Shown: positions 53,527 to 63,900 of the stretch, one piece after another | Layout of the letters: each line of letters opens with the position of its first letter | Position numbering within the stretch: position 1 is the stretch's first letter | Assembly (NCBI RefSeq): GCF_014192515.1 | Contig: NZ_JACHYB010000001.1 | Location: forward strand, 1,984,001 to 2,048,000 | Source: Microbacter margulisiae | Lineage (GTDB): Bacteria; Bacteroidota; Bacteroidia; Bacteroidales; Paludibacteraceae | Direction: 5' to 3' | Length of the DNA stretch: 64,000 nt | Made by a program: the position numbers and the translations under genes | Notes under the pieces: model-generated | What the model saw: the letters and a program-made list of their open reading frames with translations, nothing else | The model's database searches: none | What the model was told of the DNA's origin: nothing

Positions 53527-53567
53527 CCGGATTCCATAGTTTAATGTTATAACTCAAGAACAAATAC

Positions 53568-54647
53568 TTATTGGTATGAATATACTCTCACATAATCAAT
53601 ATAATACGTCTGTGGAAAAATAGAATCATCCACTCCCTGAGCTCCTCCCCAATTACCTCCGATAGCCAGATTAAGAATGATAAAACAAGGCTTGTTGAAT
53701 GGCCAGTTTGAAGCCGTTTTTACTGCAGGACTATATGTATAATAAGGTTTTGACGGATCGTCTATGTAATATTCTATCTTACTTGGAGTCCATGTCATCC
53801 CATAGATATGAAAAGTAGTATCACAATCAGGCACTTGGACGCGCCCAAAATTGACGGTATTACCATAACTCGACGGAGTATGTATCGAGCCTTGAACCCA
53901 TGTTGGGTCATAACCGACATTTTCCATAACATCAAGTTCTCCGCAAGCAGGCCAGCCCACAGATCCAATATCGGCACCAAGTAACCAAAATGCCGGCCAC
54001 GTTCCCTTTCCGGTTGGCAGTTTTGCCCTGACTTCTATACGTCCATAAAGGAATTCTTTCTTACCATTTGTGGTTATCCGGGACGAAGTATAATCTCCAA
54101 CATGTTGTCCCGGGCCAACCAACCTGGCAACAATAGATAACATTCCATTGCTTACAATGGCATTCTGCGTGGTATAGTTTTCCCATTCATTATTGCCCCA
54201 ACCGCTATCTCCGGTTTCATAATTCCAATTGTTCATATTCAGAGCCGTACTGTCGAATTCGTCACTCCATATGAGTTTATTTGGAACATACGCCGGATCA
54301 TCGGCAGCAATGGTTATCGTTTTTGAAGCAGTCACAGCATCTCCACTAGGCAAAAAAATTGTCAATGACACTGTATACGTTCCTTTCTTGGGAAAATAAT
54401 AGACAAATGTAGTATCCTGCTGAAGAGTCTCCCCTTCTAGTGACCATTCCAGATAACTATAGTTACCTGTAGCTTTAGAATGGAACACAAGATAATTTGT
54501 ACTGTCCGTTGTATTTTTAAGATTAAAACTAAAGTCCACCGTAGGAGACCCATAATTAATTACGGAGGCGACACTTTTTTTCCCACAGCCCAAAAAGGCC
54601 AGAAAAACACCTACAAACAAAAAATATTTCAACACTTTGGTCTTCAT
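53568..54647 (-). CDS. GH16 endo-beta-glucanase (laminarinase-type) lipoprotein
   Basis: 359 residues from the ATG at 54647, which begins a lipoprotein signal ending LAFLGCGKK (Cys). Residues about 35-130 are a PKD-like domain (YSYLEWSLEGETL ... KKGTYTVSLTIFLPSGDAVTASKTI), then the GH16 catalytic domain LIWSDEFDSTALNMNNWNYETG with active site WPACGELDVMENVG (E-x-D-x-x-E) and the end YIDYVRVYSYQ. It should cut beta-1,3-glucan at the cell surface. Located between the GH5 and GH30 genes. Confidence 0.93.
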   Translation of the reverse strand: MKTKVLKYFLFVGVFLAFLGCGKKSVASVINYGSPTVDFSFNLKNTTDSTNYLVFHSKATGNYSYLEWSLEGETLQQDTTFVYYFPKKGTYTVSLTIFLPSGDAVTASKTITIAADDPAYVPNKLIWSDEFDSTALNMNNWNYETGDSGWGNNEWENYTTQNAIVSNGMLSIVARLVGPGQHVGDYTSSRITTNGKKEFLYGRIEVRAKLPTGKGTWPAFWLLGADIGSVGWPACGELDVMENVGYDPTWVQGSIHTPSSYGNTVNFGRVQVPDCDTTFHIYGMTWTPSKIEYYIDDPSKPYYTYSPAVKTASNWPFNKPCFIILNLAIGGNWGGAQGVDDSIFPQTYYIDYVRVYSYQ

Positions 54648-54744
54648 ATAATAATTATTTATTTCTAAGCACAACACAAAACGTCCATCAGCACATTATT
54701 TGTCAACTAAATAATCCCATCAACACTGACATTTATAATTAGAA

Positions 54745-56148
54745 TCACCATATATAAGTTGCAACAGATCCGGCATTTAAGCTGGTTTGAAATATCCGGC
54801 CAAGATACCATATGTCAAAATTTTGCACCCCATCTCCATTATTAATCACAATAAGTACTATTTTCCCATCGGGTCGTTTGAATGCTACATCGTTTAATTC
54901 CAAAACACGATTGGAAGCAATGCGAACCGAACCAGGACGAACAAACTTGGCAGCATGGGCAATAACATAATAAGCAGGATTGCGTGTAACGGAGTCTCCC
55001 TGAATGGTTATTGCCCCAAGACAAATATTACAACCTCCCCTATCGGTATGTGGCGTATATTGTGTATCAGAAGCAAGATTCCATTCTATGACATTTTTAC
55101 ACCAATTGCGGGTAGCGCCAATAATCAACTTATTGATATGTTCAGGGATGTCCTTTGAAAAATATCCGGGAGCTCCAACCCATTGTTCCGTAAAATAGAG
55201 ATTCTTCTCAGGGAAAGCGTTATGTACATCAGATAATGCTTGAATACTTCCTCCATATAAATGAAACGCTGAACCATCAATATACTTACGGGCTTCGGGA
55301 TCATTAAGAATTGATATCGGATAGTCTGGCCGATCTGCGTTATGGTCATAAATAATAATTTTGGTGGTCAATTTTGCAGTCTGAAAAGCAGGCCCAAGAT
55401 ATTTTTTCACAAAAAGGTCTTCCTGAGGTGCATACATGAGCATACTTGGATTATTGCCAGGATGAAGCGGTTCATTTTGTACGGTAATAGCATCAATATG
55501 AATTCCTTCTTTTTGCATGGCAATAATATAATGTACCAAATATTTGGCATAAACAGCATAATATTCAGACTTTAAACTACCACCACGCGTATCTTGGTTC
55601 GTTTTCATCCATGCAGGAGCAGACCAAGGAGAACCCAGAATTTTTATTTTAGGATTAATCGAGATAATTTCTTTCAGAATAGGAATAACATCATATTTAT
55701 CCGGCCCAAAGCTAAAATTTTTCAGTTGAGGATCAGTCTGTCCTGCCGGAACATCATCGTATGAAAACGCATGATCATTCAAATCGGACGAACCAATACT
55801 GATACGTAAATAACTTGTTCCGATATTATTCTCCTTATCAGTAAACAATTCTTCCAGCAAGGCATGGCGTGCAACAGGACTCATTTGTTGAATCAGCATG
55901 GCACTTCCCCCAGTCAAAGCAAATCCGAAGCCATCTATCGTCTGAAAAGTTCGGTTATCTTCCACACAAATCAATGGTGTGTTACCAAGATCATTGGCTT
56001 TGCCAAAATTCAAAGATCCATGTTGCTGCTGAAACAAAACTGTCTTATCGGTATTTGTAAGCCACATTTGGACATTCTGAGACATCGTTGTTCGCCCAAA
56101 ACAAATCAATAAAAAGCTAAGAATAACATATCCCGATTTTTTTTTCAT
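54745..56148 (-). CDS. GH30 glycoside hydrolase, first of three (beta-1,6-glucanase-like)
   Basis: 467 residues with signal peptide (SFLLICFGRTTMSQN). The GH30 barrel is shown by TIDGFGFALTGGSAMLIQQM, ILGSPWSAPAWMKTNQDTRGGSL, acid/base Glu in AITVQNEPLHPGNN and nucleophile Glu in NLYFTEQWVG. The C-terminal beta-sandwich ends in VATYIW. The best guess is endo- or exo-beta-1,6-glucanase, supported by GH30_3 members in Bacteroidetes glucan loci. It resembles the gene at 57639 more than the one at 56167. Confidence 0.9.
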   Translation of the reverse strand: MKKKSGYVILSFLLICFGRTTMSQNVQMWLTNTDKTVLFQQQHGSLNFGKANDLGNTPLICVEDNRTFQTIDGFGFALTGGSAMLIQQMSPVARHALLEELFTDKENNIGTSYLRISIGSSDLNDHAFSYDDVPAGQTDPQLKNFSFGPDKYDVIPILKEIISINPKIKILGSPWSAPAWMKTNQDTRGGSLKSEYYAVYAKYLVHYIIAMQKEGIHIDAITVQNEPLHPGNNPSMLMYAPQEDLFVKKYLGPAFQTAKLTTKIIIYDHNADRPDYPISILNDPEARKYIDGSAFHLYGGSIQALSDVHNAFPEKNLYFTEQWVGAPGYFSKDIPEHINKLIIGATRNWCKNVIEWNLASDTQYTPHTDRGGCNICLGAITIQGDSVTRNPAYYVIAHAAKFVRPGSVRIASNRVLELNDVAFKRPDGKIVLIVINNGDGVQNFDIWYLGRIFQTSLNAGSVATYIW

Positions 56149-56166
56149 CTTCTCTTTATTTATATC

Positions 56167-57618
56167 CTATTCAACAATTAAAGTCGAAATGGAATGTGGC
56201 AGACTGGCTGTACCGGCTGCGCTACCTCCCACCCAAAGATGATAAGTGATTTTGGTATCCGTCGGATTCATGACAATAACAGCAAGTTTGCCATCTTTAT
56301 TGATAAACGCGGTCGTAAGTAGTTGACTGCTGCTGGAGGAGCTGATAATCCGCTTCGCTCCCGGACGGACAAATTTTGAAAACTGACCAATGTAATAGTA
56401 AATATTCGTGTAAATAAGTTGCCCCGTTCTGGTATCGGCAATAATAGGAGCAAAACAATAATTTCCAACATGATTTGGCCCCCCTTTTTCGTTAAGCAAT
56501 ACATTCCAGTCTGTCCAACCTACTGTACCGGCATTAAAATCATGAATCATGGAACGTCCATATTTTTCGCCAAGGCTCCAGTCATGTACCTGATTGAAAT
56601 TAAAGCGATCAACACATCCTTCCGTAAATAGAAGATGGGTATTCGGGAAAGCTTCCTGAACCCGTCTTTCATTGTTAAACATCATCTTTCCTCCAGACCA
56701 GGATTCATACCAATGATAACCAATACCCCAAACATATTTAGCGGCTTGAGGGTCATTCAAAACAACACTGGCACGATAATAGAGCAAATCCCGGTTATGA
56801 TCCCATGCAATAATTTTTTTGCTACCCAATCCATCACGCTCCAAAGTAGGACCAAGATAATTTTTAATAAAATCCCGTTCGTCTTGAGCAGTGTAAATAC
56901 ATGATTCCCAAATTTGTGTGGCTAACGGTTCGTTTTGTACTGTCATTCCCCAGATGTGAATTCCCTGAGCCTGATAGGCACGAATAAACTTCACAAAATA
57001 ATTTGCCCACGCCTGACGATAGCGAGGAAGCAATTTACCTCCGTGCAACATGTCATCATTGCTCTTCATCCAAGCCGGAGGACTCCACGGACTGATAAAA
57101 AGTGTCAGGTTCCCATCGGTAGCTGCAATAATTTTTTTAATAAATGGAATACGGTATTTTTCATCATGCGCTATGCTAAATGTTTTAAGCAAAGAGTCAT
57201 GATTGGCCACATAGGTATAACTGTCACTGGAAAAATCACAACTATTGATATTGGTTCTGCCCAGGGTATATCCAATTCCTTTTTCAGGATTATAATATGC
57301 AGTCAGAAATTCTTCCTGCGATTTTTCAGGCAATTTGGCAAAAGTTTCTGCCGAAGCATCGGTCAAAGCGCCTCCAATGCCCAGCACTGATTGAAACGTT
57401 TTTGTCGGATCGACAAATATCCAGTTGCCTTTATTCATCTCCTGAGACGTAGGCTGTAATTGCAACGAACCTGCATCCGACAACCGTAAAGTTGTATTTT
57501 TTGCAGTAGTATAAACCTCTACCTTTTTGCCGGAGAAAGTAGTTGTCTGCCCCCATGCGAACGTTGCAAACAACACAAATAAAGCTGCAAATAGTGGTAT
57601 AGCAAATTTTGCTCTCAT
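56167..57618 (-). CDS. GH30 glycoside hydrolase, second of three
   Basis: 483 residues with signal peptide (PLFAALFVLFATFAWGQ). GH30 motifs: VLGIGGALTDASAETFAKLP, FISPWSPPAWMKSNDDMLHGGKL, WGMTVQNEPLATQ (acid/base), TEGCVDRF (nucleophile). The N-terminus and C-terminus differ from its two neighbours, and GIGGALTDAS matches the glucosylceramidase/beta-1,6-glucanase group more closely than GFGFALTG. It probably has a distinct specificity. It is 18 bp from the first GH30 gene and 20 bp from the third, so all three are one transcript. Confidence 0.9.
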   Translation of the reverse strand: MRAKFAIPLFAALFVLFATFAWGQTTTFSGKKVEVYTTAKNTTLRLSDAGSLQLQPTSQEMNKGNWIFVDPTKTFQSVLGIGGALTDASAETFAKLPEKSQEEFLTAYYNPEKGIGYTLGRTNINSCDFSSDSYTYVANHDSLLKTFSIAHDEKYRIPFIKKIIAATDGNLTLFISPWSPPAWMKSNDDMLHGGKLLPRYRQAWANYFVKFIRAYQAQGIHIWGMTVQNEPLATQIWESCIYTAQDERDFIKNYLGPTLERDGLGSKKIIAWDHNRDLLYYRASVVLNDPQAAKYVWGIGYHWYESWSGGKMMFNNERRVQEAFPNTHLLFTEGCVDRFNFNQVHDWSLGEKYGRSMIHDFNAGTVGWTDWNVLLNEKGGPNHVGNYCFAPIIADTRTGQLIYTNIYYYIGQFSKFVRPGAKRIISSSSSSQLLTTAFINKDGKLAVIVMNPTDTKITYHLWVGGSAAGTASLPHSISTLIVE

Positions 57619-57638
57619 ATAAAATTATAGTTTTGTAA

Positions 57639-59105
57639 TTACCAAATAAATGTTCCTACTGCTCCGGCCATTAATGTTGGCGAAACAATCTTTCCATTAA
57701 AACGAATATTGAAAGTGGTTGTTGACAAACCCGTATTCAGTACTATTAACACCTTCTTCCCATCCGGCGTCTTAAATGCCACATTGGGCAGATTATCAAC
57801 AACAGAAGAGGCAATACGTACCGAACCTGGTCGCACAAACTTGGCTGCATGTGCAATAATGTAATAGCTGACATTTCGGGTCACCGTTGTTCCAATGGTA
57901 AGGGCTCCCAAACAGGTTGAGCATCCTCCGTTAGTATGTAATTGCAAATTAGGATCGGATGCCAGATTCCATTCCAGGACATTTTTACTCCAGTTACGCG
58001 TTGCGCCAATAATTAAATTCTGAATATGCCAATCAAGATCATCGTGGAAATTACCTGTAGAAGAAGTGTATTGTTCGGTAAAATAAACGTTTTTATTAGG
58101 AAATAAATCATGTACACTGGACATAGTATTAATATCTCCAGCATATAAATGAAATGCAGAACCATCAATATAAGGATACGCTGCGGTATCACTTAAAATA
58201 TCAGTGGCATATTCCGGATGATCCAAGTTATGATCGTATATAATAATCTTAGTCGTGATATGATTTGCTTTAAACTGAGGTCCAAGATAATTTTTCACAA
58301 AATCATCTTCTTCATTGGATTGCATAACCATTGCAGGGTTATTATATGCATTTAATGGCTCATTTTGAGGCGTCACTGCTGTAATGTTGATGCCGGCAGC
58401 CTGCATAGCCTCTATATATTTCACAAAATAACGCGCATACACATTATAATATTCTGGTTTTAAGCTTCCACCCACAAAGCTTCCATTCGTTTTCATCCAT
58501 GTTGGAGCCGTCCATGGTGTTGCAATAATCTTAATTGAAGGTTCAAGGGCAACGATTTTCTGAAGGATAGGGATTAAATCCGTTTCCTCCTGATTGATAC
58601 TAAAGTTCTGTAATGTAGTATCTGTTTGACCTGCTGGAACTTCATCATACGTAAACGGAGCCACGCTTAAATCAGATGCACCAATGCTTATCCGCAAATA
58701 GCTTACTCCAATGTCAGTCGAATCGGTCAAAAACAGCTCTTTTAATAACGCGTCTTTTGTTGTTTCCGGGAGACTGTTGATCAATGAAGCGCTAACTCCG
58801 GTTAAAGCAAAACCAAAGCCATCAATTGTCTGATAGGTTTGTGTCGTATCAATATCAATGGTTGGATTATTGTTGGTTGACGAAGTAAAAATAAGGCTCG
58901 TATTTGTTTGTTTCTGGAACAAAACCGACTTATCAGCACGCGTCATCCAAAATGTGACATCAGTCTTAACAGGCGTTTGTATTGTATCACCTGTGTTCGG
59001 CATAATTTCATCAATGTGGTTGTTATTCTTACATCCTGAAATTATACTGACAAACGGCAATATAAGAAACAGCCATAAATATTTTTTTTTGAACCTGTTT
59101 ACCAT
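57639..59105 (-). CDS. GH30 glycoside hydrolase, third of three, lipoprotein
   Basis: 488 residues with a lipoprotein signal ending SIISGCKNN (Cys25), so it is likely anchored to the cell surface. GH30 motifs: TIDGFGFALTGVSASLINSLP, IATPWTAPTWMKTNGSFVGGSL, AVTPQNEPLNAYNN (acid/base) and NVYFTEQYTSST (nucleophile). The sequence is a clear paralog of the product of 54745-56148 (GGCSTCLGALTI against GGCNICLGAITI; both end in a T(Y/F)IW). Being surface bound and closest to susD, it is the probable first cutter of polymer. Confidence 0.91.
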   Translation of the reverse strand: MVNRFKKKYLWLFLILPFVSIISGCKNNNHIDEIMPNTGDTIQTPVKTDVTFWMTRADKSVLFQKQTNTSLIFTSSTNNNPTIDIDTTQTYQTIDGFGFALTGVSASLINSLPETTKDALLKELFLTDSTDIGVSYLRISIGASDLSVAPFTYDEVPAGQTDTTLQNFSINQEETDLIPILQKIVALEPSIKIIATPWTAPTWMKTNGSFVGGSLKPEYYNVYARYFVKYIEAMQAAGINITAVTPQNEPLNAYNNPAMVMQSNEEDDFVKNYLGPQFKANHITTKIIIYDHNLDHPEYATDILSDTAAYPYIDGSAFHLYAGDINTMSSVHDLFPNKNVYFTEQYTSSTGNFHDDLDWHIQNLIIGATRNWSKNVLEWNLASDPNLQLHTNGGCSTCLGALTIGTTVTRNVSYYIIAHAAKFVRPGSVRIASSVVDNLPNVAFKTPDGKKVLIVLNTGLSTTTFNIRFNGKIVSPTLMAGAVGTFIW

Positions 59106-59155
59106 ATTTTTTACTACAAGAAAGACAAAATCACTAAGTATGAAAATTTTACAAT

Positions 59156-59188
59156 AGACATCCGAAGCTTTTTACACTCCGGATGTCT
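59156..59188. promoter_or_regulatory. Hairpin between susD and the GH30 run
   Basis: AGACATCCG (59156-59164) and CGGATGTCT (59180-59188) pair across a 15-nt loop in the 176-bp gap downstream of susD. No T-run follows on the minus strand. It may reduce read-through or stabilise the susCD message. Confidence 0.5.
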
Positions 59189-59281
59189 GAAAACTACATA
59201 AATCAACTAATACCTATCAGAAATGTGCCTTTTTAGTTATCAGCACAATATTATATATTTTTGAAAAACATGTCTGGGACA

Positions 59282-60841
59282 TTAATATTGAGGATTTTGA
59301 ACCATTTGCGTATTAGTCAGTTCTGACAATGGAATAGGTAATATTTCATTTTTACCTGCTACAAAATGTTTTGAAAATCCATTTGCCATATTATCCAACA
59401 CACTTGGAGCATCTCCCCAACGTACCAAATCGAAGTAGCGTTCACCTTCAGTAGCCAGCTCCATGCGACGTTCAAATTTGATAGCTGTCATTGATACCGG
59501 AACAGATGGTAAACCGACTCTGGCCCTAACCGCATCAAGTAACGCCTGAGCACGGGACAAGTTAGTATTCGACATAACCAAAGCTTCTGCTTCCATCAAA
59601 TAAGTGTCAGCTAAACGAATTTCAATATAATCCTGATCAAAATTTAATTCTTTTGTTCCTGCACTACTTGTATATTGGAGTAAAGGAGCATATTTAGCCA
59701 TAAAATATCCGGTAGCAGCATAACACTGACTCTTTGCATAACTACATTGGCCTGCCTGAACCAGACTATCCAGATTGATAATCGTATATTTATAGCGAGG
59801 ATCATACTTTCCATTCTGAACCATTGCATTAACGAGATCAGGAGTAATCGGATCAAAACTCCAACCGGACAAGAAATTTGGAGCCGTACTGTTACTTCCA
59901 GACTGAGAGTAACCTCTCGGCCCTACCATAATGCTATAGACATTCGATTTGTATTGACCCCAGTTTCCCCATCCGTAATTTTGACTTCCGGTTTTTTGAA
60001 TTTCAAAAATCGACTCTGCGTTAAACTTATTATTCGGATTGAAAATATCTCCGTAATTTGCCAGCAAATGATATCCGAAACGACTTGTTCCTCCAGGAGT
60101 ATCTCCATTAACATCTTTCAAAATGTTAGCAGCATCAGCCCATTTCTTTTCATACAAATAAACTTTGCCCAGAAGAGCTTCAGCAGCACCTTGTGTTGCG
60201 CGCCCATTTTCTGACGAAGGAACAGTTACGGGTAAATCCGGAATTGCGTCTGTCAAATCCTTTTCTATTTGTGCATATACCTCAGAAGCCGTAGCTTGTT
60301 TAGCTGCATAAATTTCATCTGTTGTTTGCGGAGTGGTAAATAATGGGACATTTCCAAACCAAATTACCAAATTAAAATAATAATGAGCTCTTAAGAATTT
60401 GGCTTCTGCCGTATAGCGAGTCTTATCAGCATCGCTTAATCCAGGCACTCCATTAATCTTAGAAAGAATCAAATTACATTGTTTAACGCCAACAAAATTG
60501 ACATTCCACATATCAACAGGCATATTAGCCGGAGTCAATTGAGTCATATCATTCATGGCCTGCCATTGGCTCATATCAGAAGGACCTCCTCCTCCGGCAT
60601 AGCAATCATCCGAAGCTGAATTTGCTACTCCAAGAGGGCTACAATAGGTATTCCCAGTTTCTGTATTTAAAGCACTATAGGCGGCTACCAATCCTGCATA
60701 CGCTTCACTCGGATTTGAATAATAGTTTGATTCGAGCGATTCTCCCTTAGGCGTAATATTCAAAAAAGAGTCGGAACAGGATGTAATTACTACGGCACTT
60801 ATTGCTATGATGAGTCCGCTTAATAATTTATTGTGTTTCAT
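59282..60841 (-). CDS. SusD/RagB-family outer-membrane glycan-binding lipoprotein
   Basis: 519 residues. The lipoprotein signal ends AVVITSCSDS (Cys22). The SusD helical TPR-like core is seen (LNTETGNTYCSPLGVANSASDDCYAGG, AEAKFLRAHYYFNLVIWFGNVPL, GAAEALLGKVYLYEKKW) and the family ending RMELATEGERYFDLVRWGD. It binds oligosaccharide at the cell surface and closes over the SusC channel. It lies 88 bp downstream of susC, separated by a hairpin. Confidence 0.96.
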   Translation of the reverse strand: MKHNKLLSGLIIAISAVVITSCSDSFLNITPKGESLESNYYSNPSEAYAGLVAAYSALNTETGNTYCSPLGVANSASDDCYAGGGGPSDMSQWQAMNDMTQLTPANMPVDMWNVNFVGVKQCNLILSKINGVPGLSDADKTRYTAEAKFLRAHYYFNLVIWFGNVPLFTTPQTTDEIYAAKQATASEVYAQIEKDLTDAIPDLPVTVPSSENGRATQGAAEALLGKVYLYEKKWADAANILKDVNGDTPGGTSRFGYHLLANYGDIFNPNNKFNAESIFEIQKTGSQNYGWGNWGQYKSNVYSIMVGPRGYSQSGSNSTAPNFLSGWSFDPITPDLVNAMVQNGKYDPRYKYTIINLDSLVQAGQCSYAKSQCYAATGYFMAKYAPLLQYTSSAGTKELNFDQDYIEIRLADTYLMEAEALVMSNTNLSRAQALLDAVRARVGLPSVPVSMTAIKFERRMELATEGERYFDLVRWGDAPSVLDNMANGFSKHFVAGKNEILPIPLSELTNTQMVQNPQY

Positions 60842-60870
60842 TTCTTTATATTTTTATTATTTATTTCGAC

Positions 60871-60898
60871 AGTGCGATTTCATGAATCAAATCGCATT
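60871..60898. promoter_or_regulatory. Hairpin between susC and susD
   Basis: TGCGATTT (60873-60880) and AAATCGCA (60889-60896) form an 8-bp stem with an 8-nt loop, extendable by two weaker pairs to 60871-60898. It could protect the susC message 3' end and set the susC/susD ratio. Confidence 0.55.
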
Positions 60899-60929
60899 TG
60901 ATAAGGTTTTAAGTTTATGAAAGTCCCTA

Positions 60930-63900
60930 TTAAATTCCTACGTTAAGGCCAAACATATAAGTTCTTGCTTGTGGATAGATACCACGATCAATGCCATAGC
61001 TGCTACCACCAACCTCAGGATCATAACCTGTGTATTGAGTAATCGTAAATAAATTGCTAACACTGGCAAAAACTCTGACTGATTGGAATCCAATAGCTGT
61101 CATCCACGGTTTCGGTAATGTATAACCTAACTGAATGGTTTTGATACGGAAATAAGCTCCATTTTGCAAATAGAAGTTCGAAGGATTGCCAAAATTATGA
61201 TTTGGATCAAGATCTGATAATCTTGGATAATTACTATTTGAATTTGTAGTTGTCCAAGCATTCAGTGCAGCAATTGGGTAATTGGCGGTAGTAATGTCCA
61301 ATCGGCGATATGCCTGGAATATTTTGTTTCCCCAAACGCCTTGCCCAAATACCATAAAGTCCCAATTTCTCCAGCCTAAATTCACAGTCAACCCATATGT
61401 ATAGTGTGGATATGGATCTCCCAACCATGTACGGTCATTTGAATTAATCACGCCGTCGCCATTAACATCTTCCCATTTGAAATCTCCAGGTTTTGCATTT
61501 GGCTGGATTAAATTTCCATTTTTATCTTTGTAGTTATCTATTTCGGCTTGTGAATGGAACACTCCTAATTCTTTGAATCCATAGAATGCATTAAATGGAT
61601 GACCAACGGCTGTACGAGAGAGTGGATACTGAGAATTTTGAAATGTTGCCCCACCATCTAAATATTGTTTGCCTTGACCTAAATAGGTAATTGTATTCTT
61701 GTTATAAGCAATATTTCCTTGAACACCTAGTCTAACCTTACCAAAACTTTTATTGTACCCAATTTCCAATTCAAATCCCTTGTTTGTCAAATCGTCAATA
61801 TTTGCCCACGGGTCAGAAGTGTACCCCGAAAATCCAGGAATTTGAACTGTCGCTAACATCCCGGTTGTCTTTTTATTGTAATAATCGAAAGTAACCGTAA
61901 GACTTTTCAATAACACAGCATCAAAACCTGCATCAAGCGAACTTGTTTGCTCCCATTTAAGATTTGGATTGGCAGGAGTGGTAGTTGAATAACCGATTGC
62001 CAAGCCATCAGTACCAAAGACATAATTACTTCCGCCACCACCGGAGATGATGGATTCATATTGAAAATCATTTAAAGACATATCATTCCCCACAACTCCA
62101 TAAGAAGCACGAAGTTTAAGGTTATCAAGGAATGTATTTTGCGGGAAAAATTTTTCCCGAGTTATTACCCATCCTATCTGAGCAGAAGGGAAAGTTCCAT
62201 AATGGTTATTTGTCCCAAATTTAGAAGATCCGTCACGACGAACTATGCCTGAGAACAAATATTTTTCATCATAATTATAGGTTAGACGTCCAAAATAGGA
62301 GCTTAATGCGTATTCCTGTCTATCATATGCATTTGCGATACGCTGCGTGGTAGGTAAGGAAAAGTTGAACGAAGCATCCTGATAGTTAGTTACAGGTTCT
62401 CCCTGATAGGTAACATTCAATCCATCTTCAGTTTGTTTTTCAGCACTCATCCCCATCATAATAGAAAAGTTGTGAAGCCCTATCTGATCAGTATAAGATA
62501 CAGTATTATCCCAGTTCCAGGTCAGGTTTTGATCGCTTTCACGATACTGACTTACCATATTGGTATTATTATTATTCGGATTGAGATAATAAAGAGGAGT
62601 AAATGATTCATTCCCCCAAAATGCCTTTTTGACGTTCATTTGCGAACGTAAATTCAAACCTTTGATAGGATTTACATTAATATAGGCATTACCAACCATA
62701 TTATCCGACCACCCATAATTTCCTTTTTGTACTTGTTCATAAGCAAGTGGATTGGTCATTTCTTGTCCTACAATATTGGAAATACCATAGTACATTCCAT
62801 TAGGAGCTTGAAGTATGTACGGAGATGCGTAAGTATTATTCGGATCGTTCGCAACCGTTGAAGCGCTTACATAAACAGGCGTCAAAGGGTCTAAATTTAA
62901 TGCAGAACTTAACGGCCCTCCAAATTCACTATTGGTATTTAATCCAGTTTGATTCTTTTCGTAGGTATAACTCAGATTTTCACCGATCGTTACATATTTC
63001 CCAATTTTGTAGCTGGTGTTGGTTGTCAAAGAAAACCTGTTATCATAAGCAATTGAAGGAGCAACAATACCTTTCTGGGCAATATAACCCAATGACACAT
63101 AATAGGTAGATTTATCGCCACCTCCTGATACGCTTAAGCTATGGCTTTGATAAGGAGCACTGCTAAACAATTCATTTTGCCAGTCTGTACCTGCACCATA
63201 AGAAGTTGGATTTGCAAATACAGGAGCACTTCCGTCATTCATAACCGATTCGTTCCGTAATTCTGCATATTGGGTTGCATTTGTAAGTTGAACCTTCTTA
63301 ATTGCATCCTGAATTCCCATTTGCATGTTGTAATTCACTCTCATCGGTTCTCCAATTTTCCCTTTTTTAGTAGTAACCAAAACAACCCCATTGGAGGCGC
63401 GTGTGCCGTAAATTGCACAAGAAGCAGCATCTTTCAAAACTTCAATCGATGCAATATCATTTGGATTCAGATATTCCAACCCTCCATTCATAACAACTCC
63501 ATCAACAACATATAAAGGGTCGCTGTTATTAATAGAAGTAATACCCCGAATCCGAATGGTAGGTGCACTTCCCGGTGCTCCTGAACTTTGTGCTACAGTA
63601 ACACCGGAAGTCAGCCCCTGTAACGCATCATCCAAACGGGTTAATTGTTTGTTATCAATTTCTTTTGCAGAAACGGAAGAAATTGCACCGGTAATCAAGC
63701 TTTTCTTTTGAACACCATACCCGACAACGACAACTTCATCCATCTGTTTGGTACTCTCCTGCAGCACAACATGCATATAGGTTGCCTGCCCTATCTCTTT
63801 TTCCTGTTTTTGATAACCAATAAAACTAAACACCAGGGTCTTTGTACGCGCATCAGAAATGTCTCTCAATGTAAATTTTCCATCTACATTGGTAATAGTC